Part shown: positions 1 to 10,794 of the stretch, piece after piece
Position numbering within the stretch: the first letter of the stretch is position 1
Layout: every line of letters starts with the position of its first letter
Origin: Saururus chinensis
Lineage: Eukaryota; Streptophyta; Magnoliopsida; Piperales; Saururaceae
NCBI GenBank assembly: GCA_035235625.1
Contig: CP141142.1
Location: 44,991,644 to 45,055,643 of the forward strand
Direction of reading: 5' to 3'
DNA: 64,000 nucleotides
The notes under the pieces: generated by a model
The model's input: the letters and a program-made list of their open reading frames with translations, nothing else
Told to the model about the DNA's origin: nothing
Databases searched by the model: none
Made by a program: the position numbers and the translations under genes

Positions 1-467
1 AGCCTATTCTCAAAAATGGAAATGGCTCAGGTTTGCCCTTTTATAGTAAGGGTTGGGGTAGGCAAAGGTAAGTTTTGGGGTGTAAATATGAAAAGTAGGC
101 TAAAAGTGGTTATTTTGCAAATTTAAGCACGAATTAAGCCTAATAAAATTCTGAAAATTTTTGTGTGACCTTAAGTATATGTCTAGGGTCATTTGACACA
201 AAAATAAAATTTTCGACCGTGGGGCCCACAGGGGTCCCGCCAAAACCCTAATTTTTGGGAAAATAGTGAAAATTCCGAAAAATCTCAAAAATTCACATTT
301 GGTTTAAAATCACTTAAAACCACTAATATTGAAGTTAATTTTGGTTAAAACCATCACAAACTCTATTTATTTACAAAATCACCGAATAAGATCAGAAAAC
401 ACGTAAATCTCACGATAATCAATAATTAAAGAAAACCAAAACCGGTTTAAAGATGAGGGTCCTTACA
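1..467 (-). repeat. 5' part of a large LTR (family B), cut by the window edge
   Basis: Read on the minus strand, this begins TGTAAGGACCC at 467 and matches the start of the complete solo LTR at 36051-39385: similar opening, then a shared 'TTAGG.TTTGGYGGGACCC' stretch (here around 225-255). It ends abruptly against the 3' part of a Myb/SANT-like pseudogene, so it inserted into or truncated that gene. The other end lies outside the window, so whether it is a solo LTR or part of a full element is unknown. No coding domains are visible. Confidence 0.7.
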
Positions 468-2179
468 CCATTTCTTTGCACGAACTAGGTCACGTCCCAT
501 AGCAAGAAACAAGCGATGAAAATTCTTATCTACGAAGAATGATGGTGCACCCAAGTACAATTCATTGTCATCATCATAACTCGGAAGTTTCTCTAACAAA
601 TTGATGCACTTGTCATAATCATCTATTTCTTCTTCCTTATTCCCTCGAACAATCTTATTCCTACCCTTCATTGCTTTGAACAAAGCTTGCAACCCTGATG
701 AAATCTCCACATTTGATTGTTTCCTCTTTGTGGTTCACTGACTGGTAGTTGGAGTCCTATTCAGTGTTTTAAAACCCGGCCCGGCCCAGCTGGCCGGACC
801 GGGTTCAACTGGACCTGGATGATTTTATGGGCCGGTTCAATATTTCTTCCGGGTTGGAAAAGTGAAAATTTTTTCACGCGATAGCGGGATTCGAACTCTT
901 GAAATCTTGATCATTTTCAACGCCTTACCCACGGGGCTACGTTAATTTTGTTATTCATATGTCTATAACCATTTTATTTAACTATTTACAATATAACGCA
1001 CCAGAAAATAGTCAAAAACCATTGTTTCTCAGGGATTCAAACGCAGGACGTAAAACAAATATCTTACCCGCTTTATCCGCTGAGCCACGAGAATATTTTA
1101 TGTACATATTTTTACCTAATATTATTTGTAATCTAATATATAACAAAACGGGTCAACCCGGGTTAACCCCTGGTTGAACCGAGTCAACCCGGCCCGGCTA
1201 CCAATCCGGGTCAGCCTTCGGGCTGGTTTTTAAAATATTGGTCCTATTACCTTGAACCCTCCATGAGGGGGGTGGAGGTGGTTGGGACAAGCTTGCACCT
1301 GTCACATGTGTGGTAGAACCATGTGTTTGGGGTTGATTTGTCCTACCCATGCATGACACAACACTAGAATTCCCTACTCCCTCATGAGCCAAATTATCAT
1401 CTTCCAAGTTCTCTTCAATCAAGTCATTCATGTCCCAATGATTATATAGATCGTATGTCCAGGGAGTACCTACTGGCCATTCAGACGATTCCAAATCTGG
1501 TTGAGATTTTGTGTTTACAGCTGGAGTTGCATTGGGGGTTAAAGGTGGAGGTGAATGGGGAGGAGCAGTTGGATCATTATAGGGGTCTAAAGTATTATCC
1601 ATGTGGGGGATGGTATCAGAGATGTAGAAATCCTTCCATCGGCTAGATGCATGGTTGTTTGAATAAACAACATATAAGTTAGCTTCAGCCTCAACATCAT
1701 ACCTCTAATTCTTCAACCGTTTACATTCCTGATGTCTCTCTACAAGAGGACAAACAAAGTGTTAGAATTATAATTTAAATAAAATATATAAAAAATATAA
1801 GAAAAACAACATAGAGTTCACATATTATGACCTTGATAAAGTTCAGCCACGTGTGTGTGGGGCATATAAAAGTGTTGGTGTGTTTATTCCAGCCAAGTCC
1901 GGTGTATCCCCTGAGATCATTCCACCCTTGCCACAATTTCCTCCCTTTGTCATAGTGATTTTTTAACGTAGCGAAGTCAACATTGATTGTATTCTCGGTT
2001 CTCAACCTATCTATCATTAGATCCCACCCTTCCTTGTCAAGTGTATTATTCTTCCTATGGCCCTTATTGATGGCAAATACTACTTAGCTCAAAAAGGCAT
2101 AATGTTCCCATTGATTCCAATTAATCTTTCTATGAAATTTCTTAGGGGATCCTCCTACTTGAGCAGATGGTGAGGCCAT
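468..2179 (-). pseudogene. Myb/SANT-like domain protein, pseudogene split by a hAT MITE
   Basis: Reading from ATG at 2179 down, the frame encodes a short Ser/Pro-rich N-terminus, then the tryptophan-spaced Myb/SANT-like fold (W..W...AF; GW..M..R...; W.G.NDLRG.TGLGW) found in plant L10-interacting/Myb-SANT-like proteins, some of which come from Harbinger-type transposons. A likely intron runs about 1831-1740 (donor GTCATAAT, acceptor TTGTAG). A Pro/Thr-rich linker follows (1602-1250), and the C-terminal helical part lies at 710-468. It is broken by an in-frame TAA at 2086-2084, a TAG near 1707, a TGA near 733, the MITE at 762-1240 and loss of the 3' end to the LTR at 467. With the MITE and one TSD copy removed, the frame carries straight through. 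The family assignment rests on the fold pattern. Confidence 0.7.
762..1240. mobile_element. hAT-type MITE with 8-bp target duplication
   Basis: A 479-bp insertion with inverted ends: left CAGTGTTTTAAAACCCGGCC, right (reverse complement) CAATATTTTAAAAACCAGCC. It is flanked by a perfect 8-bp direct repeat GTCCTATT (754-761 and 1241-1248), the hallmark TSD length of hAT elements. The ends are rich in CCGGG/CCCGG blocks. An internal stretch (about 890-950) resembles a tRNA B-box region (GGATTCGAAC). It has no transposase and is non-autonomous. It lies inside the Myb/SANT-like pseudogene. Confidence 0.88.
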
Positions 2180-5142
2180 AGTCTAAACAAAATTTAAAAT
2201 GGCGACTACGGCTAAAAATCAAGCAATAAGCTACTTCTTATTCTAATTGCGTACAAATTCAATCATGATTTAAGAATCATCATCGCAATAATTCAATGTA
2301 CCTATGAACACAATAAAACGAAATACAATTTTTACTAAACAAGCAATGATCCTACTTCTCATTCAATTGGATCTATATGCATTAATATTCACATTCATAT
2401 TGCATCGTCACATTCATGGTACAATCATACCATGACAATCAATGAATACACATCACAACACACCAACAAATGTCTTAAAGAAATTGACAATAAACACACC
2501 AATAAGTGCCTTAAACCACATCAACACCAAAATCCATCACATTCATGAACCAATCACCCATGAACACAAAAACATTTGCAAAAAATAATTTATCGGTAGA
2601 ATAGTTACCTTGAGACGATGATACAAGTTTAGTCAAACATCAAAGAAATTGAAAATCTATTTGTTGAAGCCTTTGACTCTGACAAAGAAGTGTTAAGGAT
2701 GCTTGTGGTGAATGAACTGCATTATCGGCCAATATTCATTAAAATAAAAGGTAAAATGTTGACACAAATATGATAAAAAAGATTTTCCTAAAAAACTCTT
2801 GCAACTTGTTTAACATGAATTTGATAGTAAAATTTGGCATTGGAACAATCTCTATGCTCAAAAAGTGGTGTGACACAGGAATTTGGGTAACTTTTTGTGA
2901 ACATTCTAATTTGCAGTTGGAAAATCAAGAGTGTCAGTGTTTTTTCTGCCTATCTTGTTACTTTGAAGACCCAGAGAAAGCCACTCAAGGGTGAGTTTAT
3001 AAATACATTGTTCCTTTTGCCTTTTCTGTCTGACACTTTTTCCTCCCATAAGTTTTAAATGAAATTCATGAAAGAAAGTTATGGCGCATTATTTTGTAAA
3101 ATCCTTAAAGAGAAATGGGCCCTGTAAATTCTTTTATTTGATACTCCCTTGATTATCATATTTGATGAATATACATTTTAAGAAAAAATAGTTAATGCAA
3201 TTAATTTATGATACTATTAAAACATATTCCAGGACTAGTACATATGAGGGAATGAATGGGAAATGTGAGGGCTTATGAAAGCCATATGTCATATATGAGG
3301 GAAAAAAACAAAATTCCAATCAGTGAGGGAGTGAGGGTTTTTGATGAAGAAATAAAGGAAAATAACACATCTTTTGAATGCAGAGAATGAAAAAACATTA
3401 ATTTTTTACATAACAGAGACATTATACCGAATTCATGGGAAATTTGCCCCGGCCATAAATCTAGAAATTTTTTTTAACACAAATCAGTCATAGTTTACCT
3501 TCACTGATTAATGACAAAATGAATGAATTTTTTTTATTACATATAGAGAAATTTGGGGGAATAAATGGGAAATGTTAAGGCTTTTGATAACAATCGGCCA
3601 TATATGATGGGAAAAAAGACAAAACGTTGATCATTGAGGGTTTCTTATAAAGAAATGAAAAAAACCGAGTCGTTTGAATCCAAATTGTATGCAGATCAGA
3701 TAAAAAAAATTTGGTTTTTACATGGCATAGATATTTGGGGGAATCACCTATTCATCATCGACGAAGGCCAAAACAAGCAAGCAGTAAAAGAAAAAAATGA
3801 ATTTAAGAGAAGAAAAGGAAGAAAGAATGGTTTTACCGTTCTGGAAGAAGATTTGATTGAGGCACATTTTGGAAGAAGATCATATCGAGGTGCATTCATG
3901 AAGAAGATTAGATTGCTTTGTCTGGTAGAAGGTTATTGTTGGTTGAAATGCCGAAGAGACAACCAGAAGGAATTGTGGGCGATCTGGAGATCTATTGTGC
4001 CGGTAGAGATGCAGTTCTGCAGGGTAGGTGCTCGAAGATGGGGGAAGCATGTGCTGGAATCGAATGGCGGAAGCAGACGACGGTTAGCGGATTGTTGAAG
4101 GCAAATGGATGAATTAGACTGCAAAAAGGATGATCGGGGTGGAGTTTGGGAATAGGGAGGGAGATGACTAGATTGAGGGTTTGGGCGGGTAGATGCTAGC
4201 CGAATATAGGGAACGAGTTTCGGAAGAGGGAGATGGAGGAAGCGGGCGGTGGATGGCTGCCGAGGACTACAGCTTGTTGACTGCAGAGGAAGACAATATG
4301 GGGGTGGAGTTCGGGAAGAGGGAAGACGGTTGGAAGAGAGAAGATTGAGCAGAATCGAAGTGAGGGGTAAAGGCCGAAAATACGCAGTAATGTGTGTTTC
4401 CATTTTTAAGCTTTTTACGGAAATGACCGAATCTCCTCACAAGGAGATTCAGTGATTCAGGACGGAAACATGATTGAATCGTGTTTTAGTCCAAATTTTT
4501 GATTTCGTTAAGATTCATTATCCAAACGTTGTTCCAATGATTCAACACTGAATTGTGATAGAAACGTCAAAATTTTCCCTTGATTCCGTACCCAAACAAC
4601 ACTTTATAATAATTTTCTTTTGATGAAGCATAAAAATGATTCTAATGCATATGAATTAAGCAATCTACATTTATGTGTATGTATATCCCAGGTCATATGA
4701 AGGTAGCAGTCAAACTTTTAGCAACTTAAACGAGAAACATTTGATTATGGAAGTGATTTTCCCATGGAATTTAAATATGACAATTAATCCTTAGTTTTAT
4801 TCTCCAAGTAAAAACTATAAGGCGGTTGGCATTGATTTAGTAAGTGATCACACTGGCTATTCGCCAAAAATTAAACAATTAATGAACTCCACTGGTGCAA
4901 AGAACAACGCAAGTGTTTTGGGTTTTTAGATTTGACAAATCAAACAGCCCTTTTGCCCTATATCATATAAAAGGATTAAATTATATCATTATTGACATTA
5001 GTCTTTAGCAATGAGTTAAAATAAATACAACACTATCCAAAAAATAATGATATTTAAATTCCTTTGAGTGGGAGAATTATGGCTCACTTCATCTCATATG
5101 ACCCCTTTTGCGTTGGAAGCAACTTCACCAATAGTTTTATGA
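2180..5142. other. AT-rich intergenic DNA, no recognised gene
   Basis: No supported gene. The stretch 2200-2620 is AT-rich with repeated CACATTCA/CATCAACAC-like words. A diverged duplication is listed separately (3234-3760). A purine-rich tract at 3900-4350 gives long open frames on both strands that match no family I know. The segment 4500-4610 ends with 'CGTACCCAAACAACACTT', which looks like a DNA-transposon terminus, but I could not find its partner end. Confidence 0.4.
3234..3760. repeat. Diverged direct duplication, about 300-bp period
   Basis: The block 3234-3450 recurs at about 3538-3760. Shared pieces include 'GGGAAATGTNAAGGCTTNTGA', the 'CATATATGAKGGRAAAAA' stretch, 'TTTGAATNCA' and 'TTTTTACATRRCA'. 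The copies differ by many substitutions and small indels, so the duplication is old. No gene is visible. Confidence 0.55.
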
Positions 5143-5538
5143 TGATGTCCATGATTCCCTGCTCCATATCGATGGTCAATTTCTACACCAACCATCTAAA
5201 ATAAAGTATTTATTATAAATAGTCTTAGACTCTTACTTAACTCTTAAAATGTTTTGCAAATTTTAAGTACTAATTAGAAATGGCTTGGGCCAAGTAGCAA
5301 AAAATGACCTAACTACCCCCACCCCCTTATGTCACTTCATCTTCGTATCTAACCATGACATACCTTTCAGCCCCTGCCCTACCTCCTCCTCCTTGTCTCA
5401 TTTTTCAGACCTGTACGGCATTTTGGTGGTTGGCATAGAAGTTAACCATCAATATGGAGCTGGGACAAATGCATGTAGAGGGTGGTTGGCATAGAAGTTG
5501 ACCATCAATATGGAGCTGGGACAAATGAATGTAGAGGA
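5143..5538. repeat. 56-bp tandem duplication with an inverted relative upstream
   Basis: The unit starting TGGTTGGCATAGAAGTT is present twice, 5427-5482 and 5483-5538, with only a few differences. A related segment lies inverted at about 5143-5197: its reverse complement also reads TGGTTGG..TAGAA.TTGACCATC.ATATGGAGC. The three copies could fold into a long hairpin. Function unknown. Confidence 0.7.
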
Positions 5539-5633
5539 TTTTTTTATTCTGGATCCTATTTAGGAACCATCGTTGTTCATTTACACTCCTAAACATTAGG
5601 GGAACGAGGGATAGTTAAGAATATGAACATATA

Positions 5634-6705
5634 CTCCCTCTATCCAATATTAATAGCTCCATTTCTTTTTTTTTTTGCTATTTTTATCTTATCGTGAGTC
5701 TCACCTAAGGATTAGCATAATAAAAATGAGTATTATACCAAGGGAGTCTAGATAACACTATAAGTCGCATCCGATTTTCTTCTTTTTTGTTTTTGACTAT
5801 AACACTGTGAGTCGATGGAGAAGAAGTCAAAAGTGAGGAATAGCTCATCTCTGGAGTAGTAGTAAGCCCGAAGCGCCACCACATTTTGGTGCCTCACCAG
5901 ACCGATGTCTCTGAGTACTTGACGAACCTCCTTGCAGCTCCGCTTTACCACCACCACCTTCGTAGCACCCTCTAGCGCCGCCTTGTATGTCATCCCCCCT
6001 CCCTAGCATCTCTACCCGCCCATGCCTCTTCGGCGCTCATTCGTCTTAGCATCAACTCCAACTCTGGTCACTGCTCCTCTAGACCCCACCATCACCTCCC
6101 GTTCTTCTACCTACTTATGCGGCGGAGCATGTTAAGAGGCTCTAGGGCATATTGCTTTTGCTAATGGGGTTGGGGGAAGAGAGTGGTGGGCGCTTCTATG
6201 AGTACCGGTCACGAGAATGTTCTCAGCTTCTTGTAAGCATTTCAGTGTAGATGATTTGGAGAGGTTTGAAGATATTACCATATATTTTTTCAATGCTAAG
6301 TAAAAAGACAATTTTTTTGCGTAGCCTTTCTGTTTGGTGTTCAATGAATGAGGAAAACACTGAGCTGAATACGACAGTATGTTTGCAATGGAGTTGTTTT
6401 AATTCGTACTTGGCCCAGTCAATTTTTTTACTCTATTCACTTCTTAATTTTCCTTGTTGTTCTAGAGGATGAGTCAAATGGGAAGGAGTGGTGGCCATGA
6501 GAAATGGAGCTGATCAGGGAGAAAATTTTGAGAGGCTAGAAGAGGAATGAAAAAAAAATAGATTATATATGTCAGTCTGAAAGTGGAAGCGTGGAAGCTA
6601 TGAGAAGCATAATAGATTGTTTAAATTAAGTGAAATAGAGCAATTATTATAGAATAATTTTTTTTTTCAATTGGAGCCATTAATATAGGACGGAGACAGA
6701 GGGAG
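5634..6705. mobile_element. Stowaway-like (Tc1/mariner) element carrying captured host DNA
   Basis: Flanked by TA dinucleotides (5632-5633, 6706-6707). The left end is CTCCCTCTATCC...TATTAATAGCTCCATTT; the right end, reverse complemented, is CTCCCTCTGTC...TATTAATGGCTCCAATT, with a small insertion. These ends match the approximately 200-bp Stowaway-like MITEs elsewhere in the window, but this copy is 1072 bp and contains a fragment of a receptor-like kinase gene (5748-5993, minus). No transposase is seen. An alternative is that two adjacent MITE ends flank unrelated DNA by chance; 'GGGAGT' at about 5742 could be an earlier internal end. Confidence 0.55.
5748..5993 (-). pseudogene. Receptor-like kinase catalytic-domain fragment
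   Basis: The minus-strand reading contains TYKAALEGATKVVVVKR, then a degraded linker, then RHQNVVALRAYYYSRDE. These correspond to the beta-3 lysine region and the alphaC/beta-4-5 region (R.ENVV.LRAYYYSKDE) of plant LRR-type, mostly kinase-inactive receptor kinases. The glycine loop before it and the hinge and catalytic loop after it are absent, so this is a fragment of roughly 80 residues and not a functional kinase. It lies inside the Stowaway-like element and was probably captured by it. Confidence 0.65.
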
Positions 6706-7835
6706 TATTTTTTTATTGTACAATTTACACAAATGTATACGATACCACATTGTCGAGATTTGAACTTGGAACTTCTCCCTTGACCATGAGAGGTCGAATC
6801 AACACACCACTTGCTAGATTGGCTATGAACATAAGCTCAATTATTTAATGCAACAAGGATAAATAATCGTAGTGGATAAAAATGCCCTTCCCTTCCTCCT
6901 TCCCTTCACACACTCATGCTCACGAGACACCGAGCCATCACCTTTCTTTGTCGAAGCATTGCCAAAACCATCATCGAATTATTGTAGGACCACTACCTTG
7001 GAACACTATATTGAACCACAATGGTATATATTTACAATCTAATTGTGGCTTTATAAGAATCTATTAGTAAATATTAACTATCTGGTAGTGCTCAAGGAGG
7101 GGTTGGACAATATATATACTTTTTAATGTAAATGAAGATAATAAATATTTGCAATATATATTGTAAAAGATGACTAAATAATTGTGGATCTGACTTAATT
7201 TATTCAAACCTTAAAAGATGACTAAATAATTATGGATCTGACTTAATTTATTCAAACCTTTCAAGAGCTAATTAAAGAAGTTGGTCGGAGCAAGAGAAAC
7301 CATGTGGAGGAGGTATATGAAAAAGTATTCAATGAAAGTCCATTCACTTTTTAACACATTAATCAAAGTTAAAATGTTAAATTACTCACATTCAAACGTG
7401 TAAAAAATGATCATAAAACATGTTAAATAGTGAGTGGACCTGTACATTACGTGGTTTGTGGATGGATAATTTCTTGAGGTCTGTAGGAGGAGGTGGGAGC
7501 AGATAAGTGTGGATAAAGGAAAAGAAGAAAGAGAATAAGGGAGGGGTAGTTTTATCATTAAAAAAAAGTGGTGCCATGTAAGTTTACCCTTTTTACAATA
7601 TTTGAAAAAATTACAAGACCCATGGCAGCTCATAGGAAAATGAGATGTCCTAATCATATCAATAGCCACTAGTCAAAGGACACCGCCCAAGTTTTCCAAC
7701 ATTATATAATGGGTCGCAGTGAAATTTTCCTGCACATTGTTTTAATCCCGGTGATTTCCAACATGTAATGGACTCATCCTCTTGCAGCCTTGAAGGTGTT
7801 GTCAATTTGTAAGAATAGTGGGTCTAATACAGTTG
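6706..7835. other. Intergenic and P450 upstream region; 47-bp tandem duplication
   Basis: AT-rich with no gene supported. A 47-bp unit beginning TTAAAAGATGACTAAATAAT is tandemly repeated at about 7165-7211 and 7212-7259, differing at one base (TTGTGG/TTATGG). The segment 7380-7680 contains pyrimidine-biased open frames without family resemblance. The last few hundred bases are the probable promoter of the P450 gene. Confidence 0.5.
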
Positions 7836-7844
7836 CCTATAAAA
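7836..7844 (+). promoter_or_regulatory. Candidate TATA box of the CYP714-like gene
   Basis: CCTATAAAA lies about 290 bp before the P450 ATG, which would put transcription start near 7870 and give a 5' leader of about 260 nt. That leader includes a short GA microsatellite (about 8020-8040) and upstream AUGs at 7923 and 8080. It is placed by motif and distance only. Confidence 0.45.
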
Positions 7845-8079
7845 TTCCCCGAATCTTATCTATAGAAGAGTTGACTTCGATCTCTCACAGTCACATCACA
7901 TGTAAATTGTAATACTAACTCCATGCCATTACTTTCTCATTAACAAACAACAGCCGGTCCTCTTTCATTACGAGACAGAAGAAAGGTCGTCTATTTTAAC
8001 TCTTGCCTGTAGATTACGCCAGAGAGAGAGAGAGAGAGATTTGCATCTCCCTACTTGTAGGCTTTCATCACAGGCACAA

Positions 8080-8226
8080 ATGCAGAATCCTACATTTTGG
8101 AAGGGGGGAGACAGAGAGAAAGAGAGGGATGGAAAAGGGGTTGATGAAGCTGATCTTCACGTCACTGGCAATTGTTTCCTTCAGTTTGATTATACATGTC
8201 TATTACGTGGTTTGGTGGAAGCCTGA
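8080..8226 (+). promoter_or_regulatory. Upstream ORF overlapping the P450 start codon
   Basis: An ATG at 8080 opens a 48-codon frame ending in TGA at 8226. It overlaps the main start (8129) in a different frame. If the transcript starts near 7870, ribosomes would meet this AUG first and could only reach the P450 start by leaky scanning. A second, 6-codon uORF (7923-7943) lies further upstream. The encoded peptide has no recognisable domain. Confidence 0.4.
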
Positions 8227-10757
8227 GAGAGTGAGAGAGAAACTGAGGAAGCAAGGAATAAGGGGACCACCACCTTCCTTCTTATATGGAAACACGCTGG
8301 AGATGAAGAGAAGCCACCATCAGATGGAAAAGACTGAAAGAAATGAAGGTGAAGAACAGGTGCTGCACGACTGTATGTCCACTGTCTTCCCCTATTTTGA
8401 ACGGTGGAGGAAAGATTACGGTATGAAGAACAGCATCTGCTAATGTCGTTTATGCAAATTTGTGCTGGCTTTGGAACTCTATGCATCTCATAAGTAACTT
8501 GGATTTTTTTTTTCTTTTTTTATTTTTTGGCCACAATGCCCACCCCTGACCGCTTAACCAGTTGGACAGGCCCATAGACATGGAATTATATTTTTCTCGT
8601 AAGTTGCTATGAGAAGAATAACATGAACCATAAAATAGGACAATTAATATAAGACAAGTTTTTTTATCCAAACAATAAATATGGGACAGTGGGAATAATT
8701 TTGTTTTAATGTTTGTGTAGAGTATCTTGGTAGCCTATTTTCTACTTAGCTATTGAAGCAAGAGAGTTATTTTCTTGAAGGAAACCAAGCTCGATAGTTT
8801 AAATGGTTTATTTTGATTACCATTATGGGACAGGGCCCAACTTCGTCTACTCAACTGGAAAATTGCCCATATTGTATGTGAGTGATCCAGAGACTGTGAA
8901 AGAGATGAGCCTTTGCAGCTCACTTGATTTCGGGAAGCCCTCATATCTAACCAGAGATCGGCGGGCACTCTTCGGAGAAGGTGTTATTACGGCCAATGGA
9001 TCGGTGTGGGCCCGGCAGCGGAAAATTATAGCTTCGCAGTTATACATGGACAAAATTAAGGTGAGGGTCACCGCATTATTTCCAATGCAATATCTCCATT
9101 TCTAATTTTATCACTCCAAATTATCATATATAGGTCTGTGCAACATCATCACAATGTGTTGACCTGCTATGGTGTATCTATGAGCTATACCCATTTTGAA
9201 AAGTGGCTCGTATGGGTGGTTACATCAGTTGATTGAGGGAGATTACTATGATTGTTTATGTATTTTATCCTGCTTGTGATCATCACCTTCTATTAATCTA
9301 GCTTTTGTAAGTTTGTTGCTTCATGCTAGTTAATTATCCTCCCTCCATCTTAAATTAATAGATCTATTTGGCAAAAAAATTATTTTATATTAATAATTTT
9401 ATTTAATTTAATTTAAGTAATTTATACTTAAAAAAGAGTATTATAAAATTATTTTTCCTTTCTCTTAGATATAAGCTTCACTATTTAATAAAAAATAATT
9501 TTTTTAAAAAATATAGCTATTAACATAGGATAGAGAGTCTTAAGGAGTATTCTCTCCATTGACATTCTAATTAAGCTTGTTCAGACGGTAAGGTAGAAAT
9601 TTAGGGCTGGAAGTAGAATCTGACAAAATTAAGCTTGTTCACATCCATCTTCGACTATTTTTGGATCAACTTCACATCCATCTTTGACTATTTTTCGATC
9701 AACTTCGGTGCTGACAAAGCCTTAAATATAGACTTGGACATGGACATATATTATAAACACAATTTTAATTCATGATGCAAGTGGTAATACTCCTTCTGTC
9801 TAATATAATAGTTACATTGGGAAAAATAATAATTTTTATTGAGCGGTAAAACCCACATTTAAAAAAAGGGGAAAAAATTTATAATTATACTCTTTTTTAA
9901 CTACTTAATTACTTAAATTGAATAAAATAAAATTATTAATATAGAATAAATATTTTTATCAAATAGAGCTACTAATCTAAACGGGGGGAAAGGGGGTATA
10001 ATCTAATGAAAAAGACACCCAAGTTTCTTTCTATTATTTTCTTACATGGAACCACCTGCCGACTGTAGCACTATCATTTGGATTATGCGTACAAATATCC
10101 TTCAATGTGCTTAGTTCTCTTTTTGTGCATTGACATCTTAGGGAATGGTAAATGCAGTGGTGGAGTCTACCATCTCGTTAATTAATTCATGGGAGAGGAG
10201 AATGGAAATTGAAGGGATTTTGGGCATGAGAGTAGATGAGGATTTGAGGAATTTTTCTGCGGATGTCATCTCCAGGGTATGCTTTGGGAGCTCTTATGTC
10301 CAAGGCAAAGATATTTTTCAAAAGCTTAGATTACTCCAGCTAACAATGTCGGTGCACGTCGGAGTTCCAGGCCAAAGGTATTTATTTGCCTTCATATTTT
10401 TCTTTACTTTAAATACTTTCTTTATCTTAAATTAGCTCTATTTAGGGAAAAAATTTGTTTTATATTAATAATTTTATTTTGTTACATATAAATAATTGGG
10501 TACTTAAAATAGAGTATCATAAGTTTATTTTCTCTCTTTTATACCTAAGTTTCATCGTTTAATAAAAATTATTATTTTTTTAAATAAAATTATTAATATA
10601 AAATAGAAGGAGCACATAAAATAAAATATAATTACTAAATACTTAATTTTAAGAAAAAAATGCTACTACTACTCCTGCTAAAAAATACTCTATTTAGATA
10701 GGGTCTTCCCCAACTAACCACAATGACTTGCAAATTTAAAATTTTTTACACTTTTAA

Positions 10758-10794
<37 letters not shown>

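Noticed and set aside
3634..4403. Open frames of 154 and 156 codons on opposite strands
   Set aside because: They overlap in a purine-rich tract. No domain, splice pattern or start context supports either.
8003..8128. Extension of the P450 N-terminus upstream of 8129
   Set aside because: The in-frame stretch has no ATG before 8129 and encodes a charged, non-membrane sequence. The membrane anchor begins at 8129.
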